64,000 nt of DNA from Pyxidicoccus sp. MSG2 (GCF_026626705.1 NZ_JAPNKC010000001.1:12153001-12217000), one strand, 5' to 3'; positions 15,300 to 25,578 are shown, counted from the first letter of the stretch. The notes: generated from the sequence alone by a model not told the origin. Translations and numbers: made by a program.

Positions 15300-15752
15300 C
15301 TACTCGATGGCCTTGAGGTTGAACGGATACTCGATGGGGTGGTCCGCGCCGTCCGGAGGCTTGGGGAACGTCATGGACGACAGCACCGCCACCACGCAGT
15401 CGTGCAGGCCCGAATCCTTCAGCGTGCTCGACTTCTTCACCACCTTCGCGCCCTTCACCAGGCCGTTGGCGTCGATGGTGAAGGACGTCATCAGCCGGCC
15501 CTCTACCTTCTTGTTCTTCTCCGCCAGGTGGTCCTCGTAGCACTCCTGGATACGAGGCTGGTTGTACGAGACGACCTCCTTGATGGAGTCCGGCGTGAAG
15601 GGCATGCGCTCGACATCCGGCCCCTCGCTCTTCGCGGGGGCCGTGGCCGGAGCCGAGGCGGGCTTCCCGCCGGAGGGCTTCTTCGCGGGCGTGCCCTGTG
15701 CGAGCGCCACCGCCGAAACAAGAAGGACCGCAGGGAAAAGGACCCGCTTCAT
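15300..15752 (-). CDS. Exported AgmX/PglI C-terminal domain protein
   Basis: A 150-residue protein with a signal peptide (1-19, ending ALAQ), a Pro/Ala/Lys-rich linker to about residue 45, then a domain containing QPRIQECYEDHL, a glycine-containing strand FTIDANGLV and FPKPPDG before YPFNLKAI. This is the AgmX/PglI C-terminal type common in myxobacteria, related in fold to TonB C-terminal domains, with a conserved Cys pair (QECYE, HDCVV). The start at 15752 has AAGGAG upstream; the longer upstream frame is shadow. It sits 10 bp and 5 bp from two acyl-CoA dehydrogenase genes in one apparent operon, although its compartment is the envelope. Role unknown. Confidence 0.88.
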   Translation of the reverse strand: MKRVLFPAVLLVSAVALAQGTPAKKPSGGKPASAPATAPAKSEGPDVERMPFTPDSIKEVVSYNQPRIQECYEDHLAEKNKKVEGRLMTSFTIDANGLVKGAKVVKKSSTLKDSGLHDCVVAVLSSMTFPKPPDGADHPIEYPFNLKAIE

Positions 15753-15757
15753 CACGC

Positions 15758-16900
<1,143 letters not shown>

Positions 16901-16936
16901 GAGGCTCCTCGACAGCGGGGAGGAAAAGAGAAAGGC

Positions 16937-17635
16937 CTACATAGTATGGGGGCTTCCCCTCGGGAACAGCGAAGAGGAAGGCCCCCACTGCAAGCGCGGG
17001 TTGACGTGCCGATTAGAGGACGACCGGGCGGCCGGCTCCCGGGAATCCAGGGGTGAGCCAAGGAACATGTTGAGTGGCACGGTGACGTCGAAGGTGACGT
17101 CCGTGCGGTCGCCCTCCCCCGTCCAGGCCCGCCGGAGGACCAGGGACAGGGTCCACGGCACGGTGTGCCGGTGGCGCTCGATGAGGTCGTACGTCAGCCC
17201 CACGCCCGCCACCCCGCCCGAGCCATCCTCGCCCCACAGCCCCGCGCCCTCCACGAGCACGCCGAAGCGCAGCGTGTCCGGGAAGGCATACACCCGCGCC
17301 CCGGCGAGCAGCCGGAAGACCGACGGCTTCAGCCGGAGCTGGGGCTCCAGGAAGGGCGAGACGATGAGCGTGGGCCCGGGAATGTCCAGGGGCGGCGAGG
17401 CCCAGGGATGGACGGGCCAGGACAGGAGCCACCGCTCCTTCGAGTCCGCGCCCCACTCGTAGCGAACATCCGGAATGAGCGGCTCGAGCGCGCACGCGGT
17501 GTAGAGGCAGAGCGTGCGCTTCCAGGAGACGAGCGCCGGAGCGCGCCCGTCCTCGTCCCCTGCTTCCGCGGCCCATGACGGCGCCGCGGCCAGGAGGCAG
17601 GTCAGCAGTCCCCCGGCCGCGAGCGTCCGTCGCAC
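16937..17635 (-). CDS. Hypothetical exported protein, possible outer-membrane or periplasmic
   Basis: 232 residues with a signal peptide at 1-22 (ending SWAA). The middle has alternating hydrophobic strands rich in Trp, Leu and Gly (residues about 80-190) that would fit a small beta-barrel or beta-sandwich. The C-terminal 40 residues are Ser/Arg/Pro-rich and poorly structured. Two cysteines (LCLYTACALE) could form a disulfide. The stop of the upstream crotonase gene is 1 bp away, so it is co-transcribed with the acyl-CoA genes. No family recognised. Confidence 0.72.
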   Translation of the reverse strand: MRRTLAAGGLLTCLLAAAPSWAAEAGDEDGRAPALVSWKRTLCLYTACALEPLIPDVRYEWGADSKERWLLSWPVHPWASPPLDIPGPTLIVSPFLEPQLRLKPSVFRLLAGARVYAFPDTLRFGVLVEGAGLWGEDGSGGVAGVGLTYDLIERHRHTVPWTLSLVLRRAWTGEGDRTDVTFDVTVPLNMFLGSPLDSREPAARSSSNRHVNPRLQWGPSSSLFPRGSPHTM

Positions 17636-17636
17636 T

Positions 17637-18413
17637 TCACTTGCCGGTGAAGGAAGCGGGGCGCTTCTCCAGGAACGCCTTCATGCCCTCGCGCTGGTCC
17701 GCCGAGCCGAACAGCTCGCCGAACGTCTTGCGCTCCAGCCTGTTGGCGACGCGCAGGTCCTCGTCCGCGCCCTCGAAGATGACGTGCTTGGCTTTGGCGA
17801 TGGCGAGCGGGCCGTTCTTCAGCATCTTCGCGGCCACCTCGCGGCAGTGCGGCAGGAGTGCCTCGGGGGCGAACACCTCCAGCACCAGGCCGATCTCCTT
17901 CGCCTTCGCCGCGTCGATGCGCTCACCAGTGAAGATGAGCTCCTTGGCGCGAGCGCGGCCCACCGCGCGGGTGAGGCGCTGGGTGCCGCCGAAGCCCGGG
18001 ATGACGCCCAGGCCCACCTCGGGCAGGCCGAGCTTCGCCTTCTCGGACGCGTAGATGAAGTCGCAGGCCAGGGCCAGCTCGCACCCGCCGCCGAGCGCGA
18101 AGCCGTTGACGGCCGCGATGGTGGGGATGGGCAGCAGCTCCAGCGCGGCCATGACGCGGTGGCCGAGCTCGCCGAACGCCTGCGCCTCCGCCTCGCTCAG
18201 CGCCGCCATCTCCGCGATGTCCGCGCCGGCGACGAAGGCCTTCTCGCCACCGCCGGTGACGATGAGCACGCGCACGTCCGAGCCGATGGAGCCCAGCGCG
18301 GACTCCATCTCCTGCAGCGTCTTGCTGTTGAGGGCGTTGAGCGCCTTGGGACGGTCGATGAACAGTGTGGCGACCGCGCCGTCCTGCTCCAGCCGGATGT
18401 TCTCGTAGGCCAT
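17637..18413 (-). CDS. Enoyl-CoA hydratase (crotonase family)
   Basis: 258 residues, the normal length. It adds water to trans-2-enoyl-CoA. The oxyanion-hole segment AGADIAEM and the two catalytic glutamates are present: Glu112 in GGGCELALACDF and Glu132 in LPEVGLGVIPGFGG, matching Glu144/Glu164 of the mitochondrial enzyme. The ATG has GAGGAG upstream. It is 18 bp downstream of the 3-hydroxybutyryl-CoA dehydrogenase gene and acts just before it in the pathway. Confidence 0.95.
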   Translation of the reverse strand: MAYENIRLEQDGAVATLFIDRPKALNALNSKTLQEMESALGSIGSDVRVLIVTGGGEKAFVAGADIAEMAALSEAEAQAFGELGHRVMAALELLPIPTIAAVNGFALGGGCELALACDFIYASEKAKLGLPEVGLGVIPGFGGTQRLTRAVGRARAKELIFTGERIDAAKAKEIGLVLEVFAPEALLPHCREVAAKMLKNGPLAIAKAKHVIFEGADEDLRVANRLERKTFGELFGSADQREGMKAFLEKRPASFTGK

Positions 18414-18431
18414 GTGCGTGGGCTCCTCGGG

Positions 18432-19280
18432 TTAGTACTTGTAGAAGCCGCGGCCGCTCTTCTTGCCGTACCAGCCGGCGTCCACGTACTGGCGCAGCAG
18501 CGGGCTGGGGCGGTACTTGGAGTCACCGAGACCCTTGTGGAGCACCTCGGCGATGTAGAGCACGGTGTCCAGGCCGATGAAGTCCGCGAGCTGCAGCGGG
18601 CCCATGGGCTGGTTGGTGCCCAGCTTCATCGCGGTGTCGATGTCCTCCACCGTGCCCAGGCCCTCCATCAGCGCGAAGCAGGCCTCGTTGAGCATGGGGA
18701 TGAGGATGCGGTTGACGATGAAGCCCGGGTAGTCCTTGGACACCACCGTCGTCTTGCCCATCTTCTCGGCCAGGGCGCGCGTGGTGGCGTAGGTCTCGTC
18801 GGAGGTGGCGGCGCCGCGGATGAGCTCCACCAGCTGCATCACCGGCACCGGGTTCATGAAGTGCATGCCGATGACGGACTCGGGGCGCTTCGTGGACGCG
18901 GCGATGCGGGTAATCGGAATGGACGAGGTGTTGGTGGCGAGGATGCCGCCCGGGCGCACCACGGCGTCGAGGTCCTGGAAGATGCGGCGCTTGAGGTCCT
19001 CGTTCTCCGTCACGGCCTCGACGGCGAAGTCGACGTCCTTCGCCTCCTTCACATCCGTGAGGGTGGCGAGCCTGGCCTCGGCGGCGGCGCGCTTCGCCTC
19101 GTCGAGCTTGCCCTTCTCCACCAGCTTCTTCAGGCCGCCCTTGATGCGCTCCGCGCCCTTGGCGAGCCCTTCCTTGGACACGTCCGCCAGCGTGACGCGC
19201 AGACCGGCCTGGAGTGCCACCTGCGCGATGCCCGCGCCCATCTGACCCGCCCCGACGACGACGATATGCTCCGTTGCCAT
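18432..19280 (-). CDS. 3-hydroxybutyryl-CoA dehydrogenase
   Basis: NAD(P)-dependent oxidoreductase for 3-hydroxyacyl-CoA/acetoacetyl-CoA. The 282 residues are full family length when started at 19280, where the Rossmann strand follows at once (EHIVVVGAGQMGAGIA); the in-frame start 48 bp upstream adds 16 residues with no family counterpart. The catalytic His lies in GMHFMNPVPVM with the following Asn, and the C-terminal domain ends GRGFYKY as in Clostridium-type Hbd. It is followed by the crotonase at 18 bp. Together with the two acyl-CoA dehydrogenases it serves butanoyl-type metabolism or beta-oxidation. Confidence 0.94.
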   Translation of the reverse strand: MATEHIVVVGAGQMGAGIAQVALQAGLRVTLADVSKEGLAKGAERIKGGLKKLVEKGKLDEAKRAAAEARLATLTDVKEAKDVDFAVEAVTENEDLKRRIFQDLDAVVRPGGILATNTSSIPITRIAASTKRPESVIGMHFMNPVPVMQLVELIRGAATSDETYATTRALAEKMGKTTVVSKDYPGFIVNRILIPMLNEACFALMEGLGTVEDIDTAMKLGTNQPMGPLQLADFIGLDTVLYIAEVLHKGLGDSKYRPSPLLRQYVDAGWYGKKSGRGFYKY

Positions 19281-19349
19281 GGTGTTCGCGAACCCCTTGG
19301 TGGATATGTGAGTGACGTGGGGCGCCATTAGCCCACGCTCTGTGGTCGG

Positions 19350-19772
19350 TCAACGACCGGCGGGAGGCAACCGGAGCTGGCGGACGATGTAGACGTCCTC
19401 GCCTACAGACAGCGACTCCTCCAGGCGCACACGCGCTTCACGCCCTTCCACCTTCACGAAGAGCCGCGCGTGCCACGTCCCCTCGGGCAGGTCCATCTTG
19501 AACGTCTCTTCCGGCGGCGGGCCCGAGGCGTAGAAGCGCTCCTCGCGCTTGACCACCTTGCCCTCGTCGTCCACCACCTGGAGGTCCACGGCCCGCACCG
19601 CGCTCCAGCCCGGCCCGTCGAACTGGAGGTGCAGCTCGCGCTCGGGGACGGCCGTGCGTTGCCAGAGCCACAGCCCGAAGCCCGCCAGGATCAGCAGTGG
19701 CAGGCGCTTCATCAGCGGGCTCGAGCGCCAGTAGCCGCGCTCGGGCGTTGTCGCAGGAGGCGTGTCCGCCAC
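19350..19772 (-). CDS. Hypothetical membrane-anchored protein
   Basis: 140 residues: a short Pro/Thr-rich N-terminus, one membrane segment (about 23-38, PLLILAGFGLWLW), then a beta-rich exported domain with alternating charged and hydrophobic strands to the end. GTG start with AAGGAG overlapping the stop of the upstream gene (2 bp gap), so translation is probably coupled to 19775-20269. The outer part resembles a small beta-sandwich. No family recognised; the pair with the upstream gene is probably a functional unit. Confidence 0.78.
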   Translation of the reverse strand: MADTPPATTPERGYWRSSPLMKRLPLLILAGFGLWLWQRTAVPERELHLQFDGPGWSAVRAVDLQVVDDEGKVVKREERFYASGPPPEETFKMDLPEGTWHARLFVKVEGREARVRLEESLSVGEDVYIVRQLRLPPAGR

Positions 19773-19774
19773 CG

Positions 19775-20269
19775 CTACTCCTTCTTCGTCCGCTTGGCGC
19801 CGGGGCGCCGCGCGTTCAGCTCGGAGACGACCACGCGGGGCGTGCCGGACTTCTTCTCCTTCGGCTCACCAGGCGTCTCGTTCTCCGTGTCCGCCTTCTC
19901 CGGCGGCACGAGGCGGATCTGCGCCTTGATCTCCACCGTCATGCCGGACATGAGCTTGAGGAACTCGTCGCGCAGCTTCTCCGACTGGAGGAAGCGGCGC
20001 AGCTCGTCGGTGACGACGCGGGTGATCTCGTCCTTGGTCTTCTCCGCCTGACCGAGGATGAAGCCCAGCGCCTCCTTGGGCAGCTTGAGCTGGCCAGCGA
20101 GGTTGCGGATGCCCTCCTCCGTCATGAAGAGGGCACCCAGGCCGGCCACGGCCATGCGGCGCACGAATTCAGGCACGAAGCCGGCGGGCCCGCTGGGGCG
20201 CCCCGACTGCCGGTCGTCATCGTCGATCAGCGGGTCGGGCGGGAAGTCGTCGTTGCCGGCCGAAGCCAT
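19775..20269 (-). CDS. Hypothetical protein, helical, acidic/basic tails
   Basis: 164 residues. An Asp-rich N-terminus (DDDD near 17) is followed by a hydrophobic patch (RRMAVAGLGALFM) and a long amphipathic helical stretch of about 60-110 with KLRDEFLKLMSGMTVEIKAQIRL, then a Lys/Glu/Pro-rich tail ending KRTKKE. The pattern resembles small phasin- or gas-vesicle-like helical proteins, but no family can be claimed. Strong AAGGAGAGG ribosome site. It lies 18 bp after the Mrp gene and 2 bp before the membrane-anchored gene. Confidence 0.78.
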   Translation of the reverse strand: MASAGNDDFPPDPLIDDDDRQSGRPSGPAGFVPEFVRRMAVAGLGALFMTEEGIRNLAGQLKLPKEALGFILGQAEKTKDEITRVVTDELRRFLQSEKLRDEFLKLMSGMTVEIKAQIRLVPPEKADTENETPGEPKEKKSGTPRVVVSELNARRPGAKRTKKE

Positions 20270-20287
20270 GAAGCCTCTCCTTGGGAG

Positions 20288-21373
20288 TTATCGGGCCTGC
20301 ACCACCGGAAGCGGCACGCTCTTCATGCTCTGCGCGGACACCCGTCCCGCCACATTGCGAGCGACCTCCAGGAAGGCCTTCGCCTCCAGGCTGTCCTTCG
20401 CACCCAGCACCACCGGCACGCCCGAGTCTCCGGACTCGCGCACCTTCAGGTCCAGGGGGATCTCCCCGAGGAATGGGATGCCGAACATCTCCGCCGCCTT
20501 GCGACCGCCACCGTGGTTGAAGATGGCCGTGACGTGCGAGCAGTTCGGGCAGACGAACTGGCTCATGTTCTCCACGATGCCGAGCACGGGGATGTGGACC
20601 TTGTCGAACATCTGCTTGGCGCGCACCACGTCGGCCAGGGCCACGTCCTGCGGCGTCGTCACCAGCACGGCGCCCGCGGCGCGGATGGACTGGGACAGCG
20701 ACAGGGCCACGTCACCGGTTCCCGGAGGCAGGTCGAGGACGAGGTAGTCCAGCTCGCCCCAGTTCACATCGCGCACCAGCTGCATCAGCGCGCCGTGGAG
20801 CATGGGGCCGCGCCAGATGAGCGCCTGGTCCGCCTCCACGAGGAAGCCGATGGACATCACCTTGAGGCCATGGGCGACGAGCGGGTCCAGGGACTTGCCG
20901 TCCGGGCTCACCGGCTTCTTGTCCGCAAGGCCCGTCATGAGGGGCACGGAGGGGCCGTAGAAGTCCGCGTCCAGCAGGCCCACCTTGGCGCCGTGCATGG
21001 CGAGCGCGGTGGCGAGGTTGAGGGCCACGGTGCTCTTGCCCACCCCACCCTTGCCGGCGCCCACGAGGATGACGTTCTTCACCTTGGGGAGCAGCGCGCC
21101 GCCGGGGACGCCACCGCCGGCCGCGCGGACCTGGGCGCCCCACTCGATGTCGAAGGTCTTGAGGCCGGGGACGGTCTTGAGCGCGGCCTCGGCGTCCGCC
21201 TGGATCTTCCCCTTGAGCGGACAGGCCGGCGTGGTGAGTTCGATCTTGAGCTTCACCGAGTCGCCCGCGATGCGGATGTCCTTCACCATCCCCGCCTTCA
21301 CGAGGTCCACGTGAAGCTCGGGGTCCATGACCTTCGACATCGCCGCGAGGACTGCCGCCTCGGAAACGCTCAT
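20288..21373 (-). CDS. mrp: Mrp/ApbC-family Fe-S cluster carrier ATPase
   Basis: 361 residues. An N-terminal MIP18 (DUF59) domain (1-80; MSKVMDPEL, TTPACPLKG) is joined to a P-loop domain with the deviant Walker A GKGGVGKS at 107-114. The cluster-binding CxxC appears in ENMSQFVCPNC. It assembles or transfers [4Fe-4S] clusters in the cytosol. The start at 21373 (MSVSEAAVL) begins exactly at the MIP18 domain; the longer in-frame extension to 21457 is not supported. It heads the minus-strand run that continues into the acyl-CoA genes; flavin/Fe-S metabolism could explain the association, but this is inference. Confidence 0.95.
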   Translation of the reverse strand: MSVSEAAVLAAMSKVMDPELHVDLVKAGMVKDIRIAGDSVKLKIELTTPACPLKGKIQADAEAALKTVPGLKTFDIEWGAQVRAAGGGVPGGALLPKVKNVILVGAGKGGVGKSTVALNLATALAMHGAKVGLLDADFYGPSVPLMTGLADKKPVSPDGKSLDPLVAHGLKVMSIGFLVEADQALIWRGPMLHGALMQLVRDVNWGELDYLVLDLPPGTGDVALSLSQSIRAAGAVLVTTPQDVALADVVRAKQMFDKVHIPVLGIVENMSQFVCPNCSHVTAIFNHGGGRKAAEMFGIPFLGEIPLDLKVRESGDSGVPVVLGAKDSLEAKAFLEVARNVAGRVSAQSMKSVPLPVVQAR

Positions 21374-21576
21374 CTGAACACCTGAAACCTTTTGGAAAAC
21401 GGGCGGTTGGGGGCCGCCAACGGGCGCGGAATCTGCCAGCCCCCCGGGGGCTGTCAACGTCGTTTAACGCCGCTGTACGTCAAGCGCACCCTGGCGGGCT
21501 GCCGCCCGGTGGAGCATGGCCGGCGGGCTGAAGGGGTCTATCAGGAGGACTGGAGGATCAGGGGGCGGGCGGGCCA

Positions 21577-22176
21577 TCACTCGATCGATGCCACGCGGTA
21601 CTCGCCGTCCTCCAGCACCAGGACCACCGCGCGGTCCTCTCCGAGGGGGAACAGCGCCTCCCCCGCGCCGACCCGGACGTTGGCGTTGAGGGCGAGCCGG
21701 GCCCGGCGCAGGCGCTCCTTCGCGAGGGGCTCGCGCTCGAAGTCCTCGCGCAGGCGCTCGGGGGTGTAGCGGGCGCGCAGCGGCGCGGCGAGCAGGCTCC
21801 AGGCCTTCTGCCACTCGCGGGCCTCCACGTTGTCTAGGAATCGCGAGAGGGCCGCCCGGGGCACGTCCGCCGGCCGGGCCTCCACCACGCGCCACCCTTG
21901 TGCGGTGTGGGCCAGGGTGACGGAAGGGGCACGGGCCTCCAGCACCGCGGTGCCCGAGCGCACGGCGGCGGCACGCTCGCGACGGGTGGCTTCTTCCGAG
22001 TAGCGGTCCAGGAAGGCGACCTCGCCCTCGGGCGCTCCGTTGGTGAGGGCGTAGGCGTCCTGGAGGCGCCCCTCGTCCAGGGCCCGGGCATAGGCCTCGG
22101 CGACGGAGACGGGCTCGCGCGGGGTGGTGGCGCAGGCGGCCAACAAGGGCAGGCAGAGGAGGACGGTGCGCTTCAT
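21577..22176 (-). CDS. Lipoprotein of unknown function
   Basis: 199 residues from the ATG at 22176, where a lipoprotein signal begins (LCLPLLAAC, lipobox LAAC, acylated Cys near residue 14). The body is alpha-helical with Arg/Glu-rich repeats and two similar halves (about 20-95 and 100-199), each ending in strands like WRVVEARP and EYRVASIE. That duplicated layout resembles DUF4878/NTF2-like lipoproteins. The upstream in-frame extension to 22269 lacks a signal peptide and is rejected. Confidence 0.8.
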   Translation of the reverse strand: MKRTVLLCLPLLAACATTPREPVSVAEAYARALDEGRLQDAYALTNGAPEGEVAFLDRYSEEATRRERAAAVRSGTAVLEARAPSVTLAHTAQGWRVVEARPADVPRAALSRFLDNVEAREWQKAWSLLAAPLRARYTPERLREDFEREPLAKERLRRARLALNANVRVGAGEALFPLGEDRAVVLVLEDGEYRVASIE

Positions 22177-22217
22177 GAGGGCGCGGAGGGTAGCACCCCT
22201 GGGCGTGCTCCACCGCT

Positions 22218-23075
22218 CTACGTGGTTTGAATTACGGGCCGGGTGGACGGTAGTGCCCACTCGCTCCACGAGCCGTCGTACACCTGGATATCGGAGTAGC
22301 CCGCGAGCGTCGCCGCGAGGGCATCCACGCAGGCCGTGACGCCGGACCCGCAGCTGAACACGAGCCTGCGGCGTGAGCCGATCCTGCTCTCGAACAGCGC
22401 CGCGAGCTCGCTCCCGCTCTTCGCGTACCCCTTCACCTGCACGTCCGTGAAGGGCAGGTTCACGGCGTTGGGCATGTGCCCCTGCCTCAGCCCCGCGCGA
22501 GGCTCCGGGTCGAGTCCCTCGAAGCGTCGTTGCGAGCGGGCGTCGATCACTGCACAGCTCGCATCTTCCAGGGCCCGTTCCACCGCCGCGGCGTCGCAGA
22601 ACGCCTTCCCGGTTGGCGCCGCGACGAAATCGCCCTCGCGCTCGATGCGCTCCGGTTCCTGCGCGGTCGGATGACCGGCTTCAACCCACGCCGGTAGACC
22701 GCCGTCGAGCACGGCCACCTGCGCATGCCCCATCGCCCTGAACATCCACCAGGCGCGCGGGCTCGAATACAGCCCGACCCGGTCGTAGACGACCACGACG
22801 CTGTCGCGATTGATGCCGAGCTTGCGCACTTCGCGTTCGAAGTGCGCGGGCCCCGGCATCATGTGCGGGAGGGACTGCGCATGGTCGCTGAACGCCCCGT
22901 CGAGGTCAAAGATGCGAGCGCCGGGAATCCGCGCGGAAGCGCTCTCTGGCGCGGAGGCCGCGCTCGGGCCGACGGGCTTCAGCTTCACTTCCAGGATGAC
23001 GAGGCGCGGCTCGCCGAGCATCGACTCAAGCTCGGACACGGAGAGGAGCGCTTCCGGAAATCTGGGATGAGTCAT
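22218..23075 (-). CDS. Thiosulfate/3-mercaptopyruvate sulfurtransferase
   Basis: 285 residues with two rhodanese domains. The N-terminal one (about 10-150) contains VVVYDR, and the catalytic one has Cys242 in the loop CGSGVTAC, the form typical of 3-mercaptopyruvate sulfurtransferases (SseA type). It transfers sulfane sulfur to cyanide or thiol acceptors. The start at 23075 is fixed by AGGAGGAA just upstream and by an ATGA overlap with the stop of the preceding gene. The longer open frame to 23285 is read-through of that gene's antisense. Confidence 0.93.
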   Translation of the reverse strand: MTHPRFPEALLSVSELESMLGEPRLVILEVKLKPVGPSAASAPESASARIPGARIFDLDGAFSDHAQSLPHMMPGPAHFEREVRKLGINRDSVVVVYDRVGLYSSPRAWWMFRAMGHAQVAVLDGGLPAWVEAGHPTAQEPERIEREGDFVAAPTGKAFCDAAAVERALEDASCAVIDARSQRRFEGLDPEPRAGLRQGHMPNAVNLPFTDVQVKGYAKSGSELAALFESRIGSRRRLVFSCGSGVTACVDALAATLAGYSDIQVYDGSWSEWALPSTRPVIQTT

Positions 23076-23683
23076 CGGTTCCTCCTGCGAGACACCCTCG
23101 TCCCGAAATATGCCTTCTCCTGGTCGAACGACTCGAAGGAGGAAGGCGCATCCGGGTAGAGCGCCCGCAGACTGGCCCCCGCCGCCTGGACGACATTGAG
23201 GCAGGCGTGGTCCAGGGAGCTCAGCAGGAAGGAGCCACCGGGCATGTATTGGCATTGGCCGACCAGGGACACGGTGGTCGCCCATTGCTCGCAGGCCGCT
23301 CGGATGCGGTACGGAGGCGCCACCAGCTTCGCGAGGGCCTCCCGATCACACAGCTTCACCCGGTAGTTCAGCGCGTAGTACGCAAGCTCCTCATCCCGGT
23401 CGCTGGAGAGCTTCCGCATGAGCCTCGCCACTTCCGGACTCGGGGGCAGGACGTACAGGGCGAACACCAGCACCCTGCGCTGAGCGCCGGACGCGCGTTG
23501 GATGCGAGCCGCGAGCACCGTGGAGTCGTAGCGACGCGCCAGTTCCCGAGCCAGGTCCCAGTCCGAGGCCTCGCACTTCAGGGCATCACCCGCGCAGGAC
23601 AGGACCTGCTCGAGCTCCATCTGCTCGAGAGGCGGAGGGCCAGGAACCTCCGTCATCATGAGGACCAGCAAGAGTGTCAGCAT
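23072..23683 (-). CDS. Hypothetical exported protein
   Basis: 203 residues beginning with a hydrophobic segment (MLTLLLVLMMTEV) that could be a short signal peptide. The body is helical with pairs resembling HEAT-type repeats (REALAKLV, EVARLMRKL) and has six cysteines beyond residue 28, suggesting an oxidising compartment. It overlaps the sulfurtransferase start by 4 bp (ATGA), so the two are translationally coupled. No family recognised. Confidence 0.7.
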   Translation of the reverse strand: MLTLLLVLMMTEVPGPPPLEQMELEQVLSCAGDALKCEASDWDLARELARRYDSTVLAARIQRASGAQRRVLVFALYVLPPSPEVARLMRKLSSDRDEELAYYALNYRVKLCDREALAKLVAPPYRIRAACEQWATTVSLVGQCQYMPGGSFLLSSLDHACLNVVQAAGASLRALYPDAPSSFESFDQEKAYFGTRVSRRRNR

Positions 23684-23696
23684 GGCGATTCATCAC

Positions 23697-25475
23697 TCAT
23701 CCACGGCCATGCGCGAGACGGTCCCACAGCTCCGCCAGAAGGTCGCGGACCCTGTCGCCCAGGAGCCCGGAGACGTCATCGAATCCCTCCGTACCCCACG
23801 GCCCACCCAGCCTCCACGCCGTCGGGCACAGCGCATACGTCTGCGCCCGCGCCGCGCCCATCAGCAGCTTGAGCAACGAGAGCCTCCTCTTCGGCCCACC
23901 GTACGTAATGATGTCGAACCGCTCCGCGGACACCTTCGCCAACTCCAGCGCGCGGCCACAGGCCGCCTCGAAGCCGCCGACGTGGTCCACCAGGCCCACC
24001 CCCTTCGCCCGCATCCCCGAGTACACCCGACCCTCCGCCAGCGTGTGGATCTCCTCCGGCGTCCGGCCGCGTCCCTTCGCCACGTACCCCAGGAAGCCCT
24101 GGTAGATCTCCTCCACCTCCGCCTCCAACGTGGCGCGCTCGCGCGGCGTGAAGCCCCGTGAGTTGGAGTTCAGCGCCGCGTTCTCCCCCCGGACCAGCAC
24201 CGTCTGGTGCACGCCCAACCGCTCCAGCAGCACGGACGCATCGAACTTCCCCGCGAACACGCCAATCGAGCCCACCACCGCGTGCGGCGTGGACCAGATC
24301 TCCTTCGCTCCCACCGCCACCATGTACCCCGCGCTGGCGCACACCCGGTCCATGAACGCGATGACGGGCTTCTTCCGCCCCACCCGCTGCACCGCCTCCA
24401 GCATCTGCTCCGACGCAATCGGCGCGCCTCCGGGGCTGCTGATGTAGAGCACCACCGCCTTCGTGCGCCTGTCCCTCCCCGCCGCCCGCAGAGCCCTCAC
24501 CACCGCGCCCGACGACGCCATCCGCTCACTGCTCGCCCCCTGCCCGGGGACGATGACGCCCGACACCGGCACCAGCGCCACGCGTGGCGGCCGCTTCATC
24601 CTCCGCCAGCGCACCGGAGGAAAAGGCACCGTGGCCAGGTACGTCGCCATGGACTCCAGCTCCGTCTCGTCCTCGTGCGCCTCCCCGGTCTTCACCAGCC
24701 CCAGGTGCACCGGCAGGTCGGCCTCGCTGACCAGCGCGTCCACCAGCCCCGACTCCACCGCACGCCGCGCGCTGAAGGGCCCCTGGTCGATGAGCGCCCG
24801 CACCTCCTCCGGCGTCTTGCGGCGCCCCCGCGCCACCGCGTCCACGAGGTCCACGTAGCGCTCGTCCAGGAACGACTCCACCGTCCGCGCCTGGATGTCC
24901 GACACCGTCGCGTGGGTGAAGAGCTCCGGCGCCGTCTTGTAGTCGCCGCGCCGCACGAAGTGGGCCTGGATGCCCACGCGTGACAACCCCTCGCCCAGGG
25001 CCGTGGCCTCCGCCGCGTAGCCCACCACGTCCACCCGGCCCATGGGCGCCAGGAGCACCTCGTCCGCCGCGCACATGATGGGGTAGGCGTCCGTCTCCAC
25101 GCTCACCGCCCAGGCCACCACCCGCTTGCCCGCCCTGCGGAACTCCGCCAGCACGTCCACCAGCGCGTCGCGTCTGGCCGGCGGCACGGCCAGGTTCTCC
25201 ACCTCCAGCAGGATGCCCTTCACCCGGGCGTCCCCCGCCAGCAGCCGCAGTGACTCCCGGAAGCGCTCCACCGAGGTGACGGCGGCCGGCTCCGGGCGGG
25301 TACCTCCCAGTTGAAACCGGGACTTGCGCCGCTCGCGGTACGGAGGGTCCCCCGTCAACCGGAAGCGCACATAGGCCGGCCGGTGGCGGGCGGCGAGCAG
25401 CCGGAAGGGCAGTCCCAGCAGGCTCCGCAGCAGGAGGAAGAGGTTCGCGAGGGCGATGAAGGGTAGGCGCAGCAT
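23697..25475 (-). CDS. sppA: Signal peptide peptidase SppA, 67K type
   Basis: 592 residues, close to the ~618 of the E. coli long form. An N-terminal membrane segment (about 4-27) anchors two tandem S49 domains. The catalytic dyad is Lys180 in RGDYKTAPE of the first domain and Ser381 in DRVCASAGYM of the second, matching Lys209/Ser409 of E. coli. ISSPGG precedes the nucleophile. It degrades cleaved signal peptides in the inner membrane. The start was set at 25475 because the membrane helix begins there; the ribosome site is weak. Confidence 0.94.
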   Translation of the reverse strand: MLRLPFIALANLFLLLRSLLGLPFRLLAARHRPAYVRFRLTGDPPYRERRKSRFQLGGTRPEPAAVTSVERFRESLRLLAGDARVKGILLEVENLAVPPARRDALVDVLAEFRRAGKRVVAWAVSVETDAYPIMCAADEVLLAPMGRVDVVGYAAEATALGEGLSRVGIQAHFVRRGDYKTAPELFTHATVSDIQARTVESFLDERYVDLVDAVARGRRKTPEEVRALIDQGPFSARRAVESGLVDALVSEADLPVHLGLVKTGEAHEDETELESMATYLATVPFPPVRWRRMKRPPRVALVPVSGVIVPGQGASSERMASSGAVVRALRAAGRDRRTKAVVLYISSPGGAPIASEQMLEAVQRVGRKKPVIAFMDRVCASAGYMVAVGAKEIWSTPHAVVGSIGVFAGKFDASVLLERLGVHQTVLVRGENAALNSNSRGFTPRERATLEAEVEEIYQGFLGYVAKGRGRTPEEIHTLAEGRVYSGMRAKGVGLVDHVGGFEAACGRALELAKVSAERFDIITYGGPKRRLSLLKLLMGAARAQTYALCPTAWRLGGPWGTEGFDDVSGLLGDRVRDLLAELWDRLAHGRG

Positions 25476-25578
25476 GGCGTCCAGGGGGGAAATGTGGGCG
25501 TTCCGGCCGTAACGGAGGGCCCACAACCGCGCAAGCCCTGTTCAGCCCGTCCGTTGGGTCGTGTTAGCCTCCACCCTC

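Noticed and set aside
17514..19331. Long plus-strand frame (605 codons) over the crotonase and 3-hydroxybutyryl-CoA dehydrogenase genes
   Set aside because: Shadow of two clear minus-strand genes; composition is Arg/His/Ala/Val-rich with no family motif.
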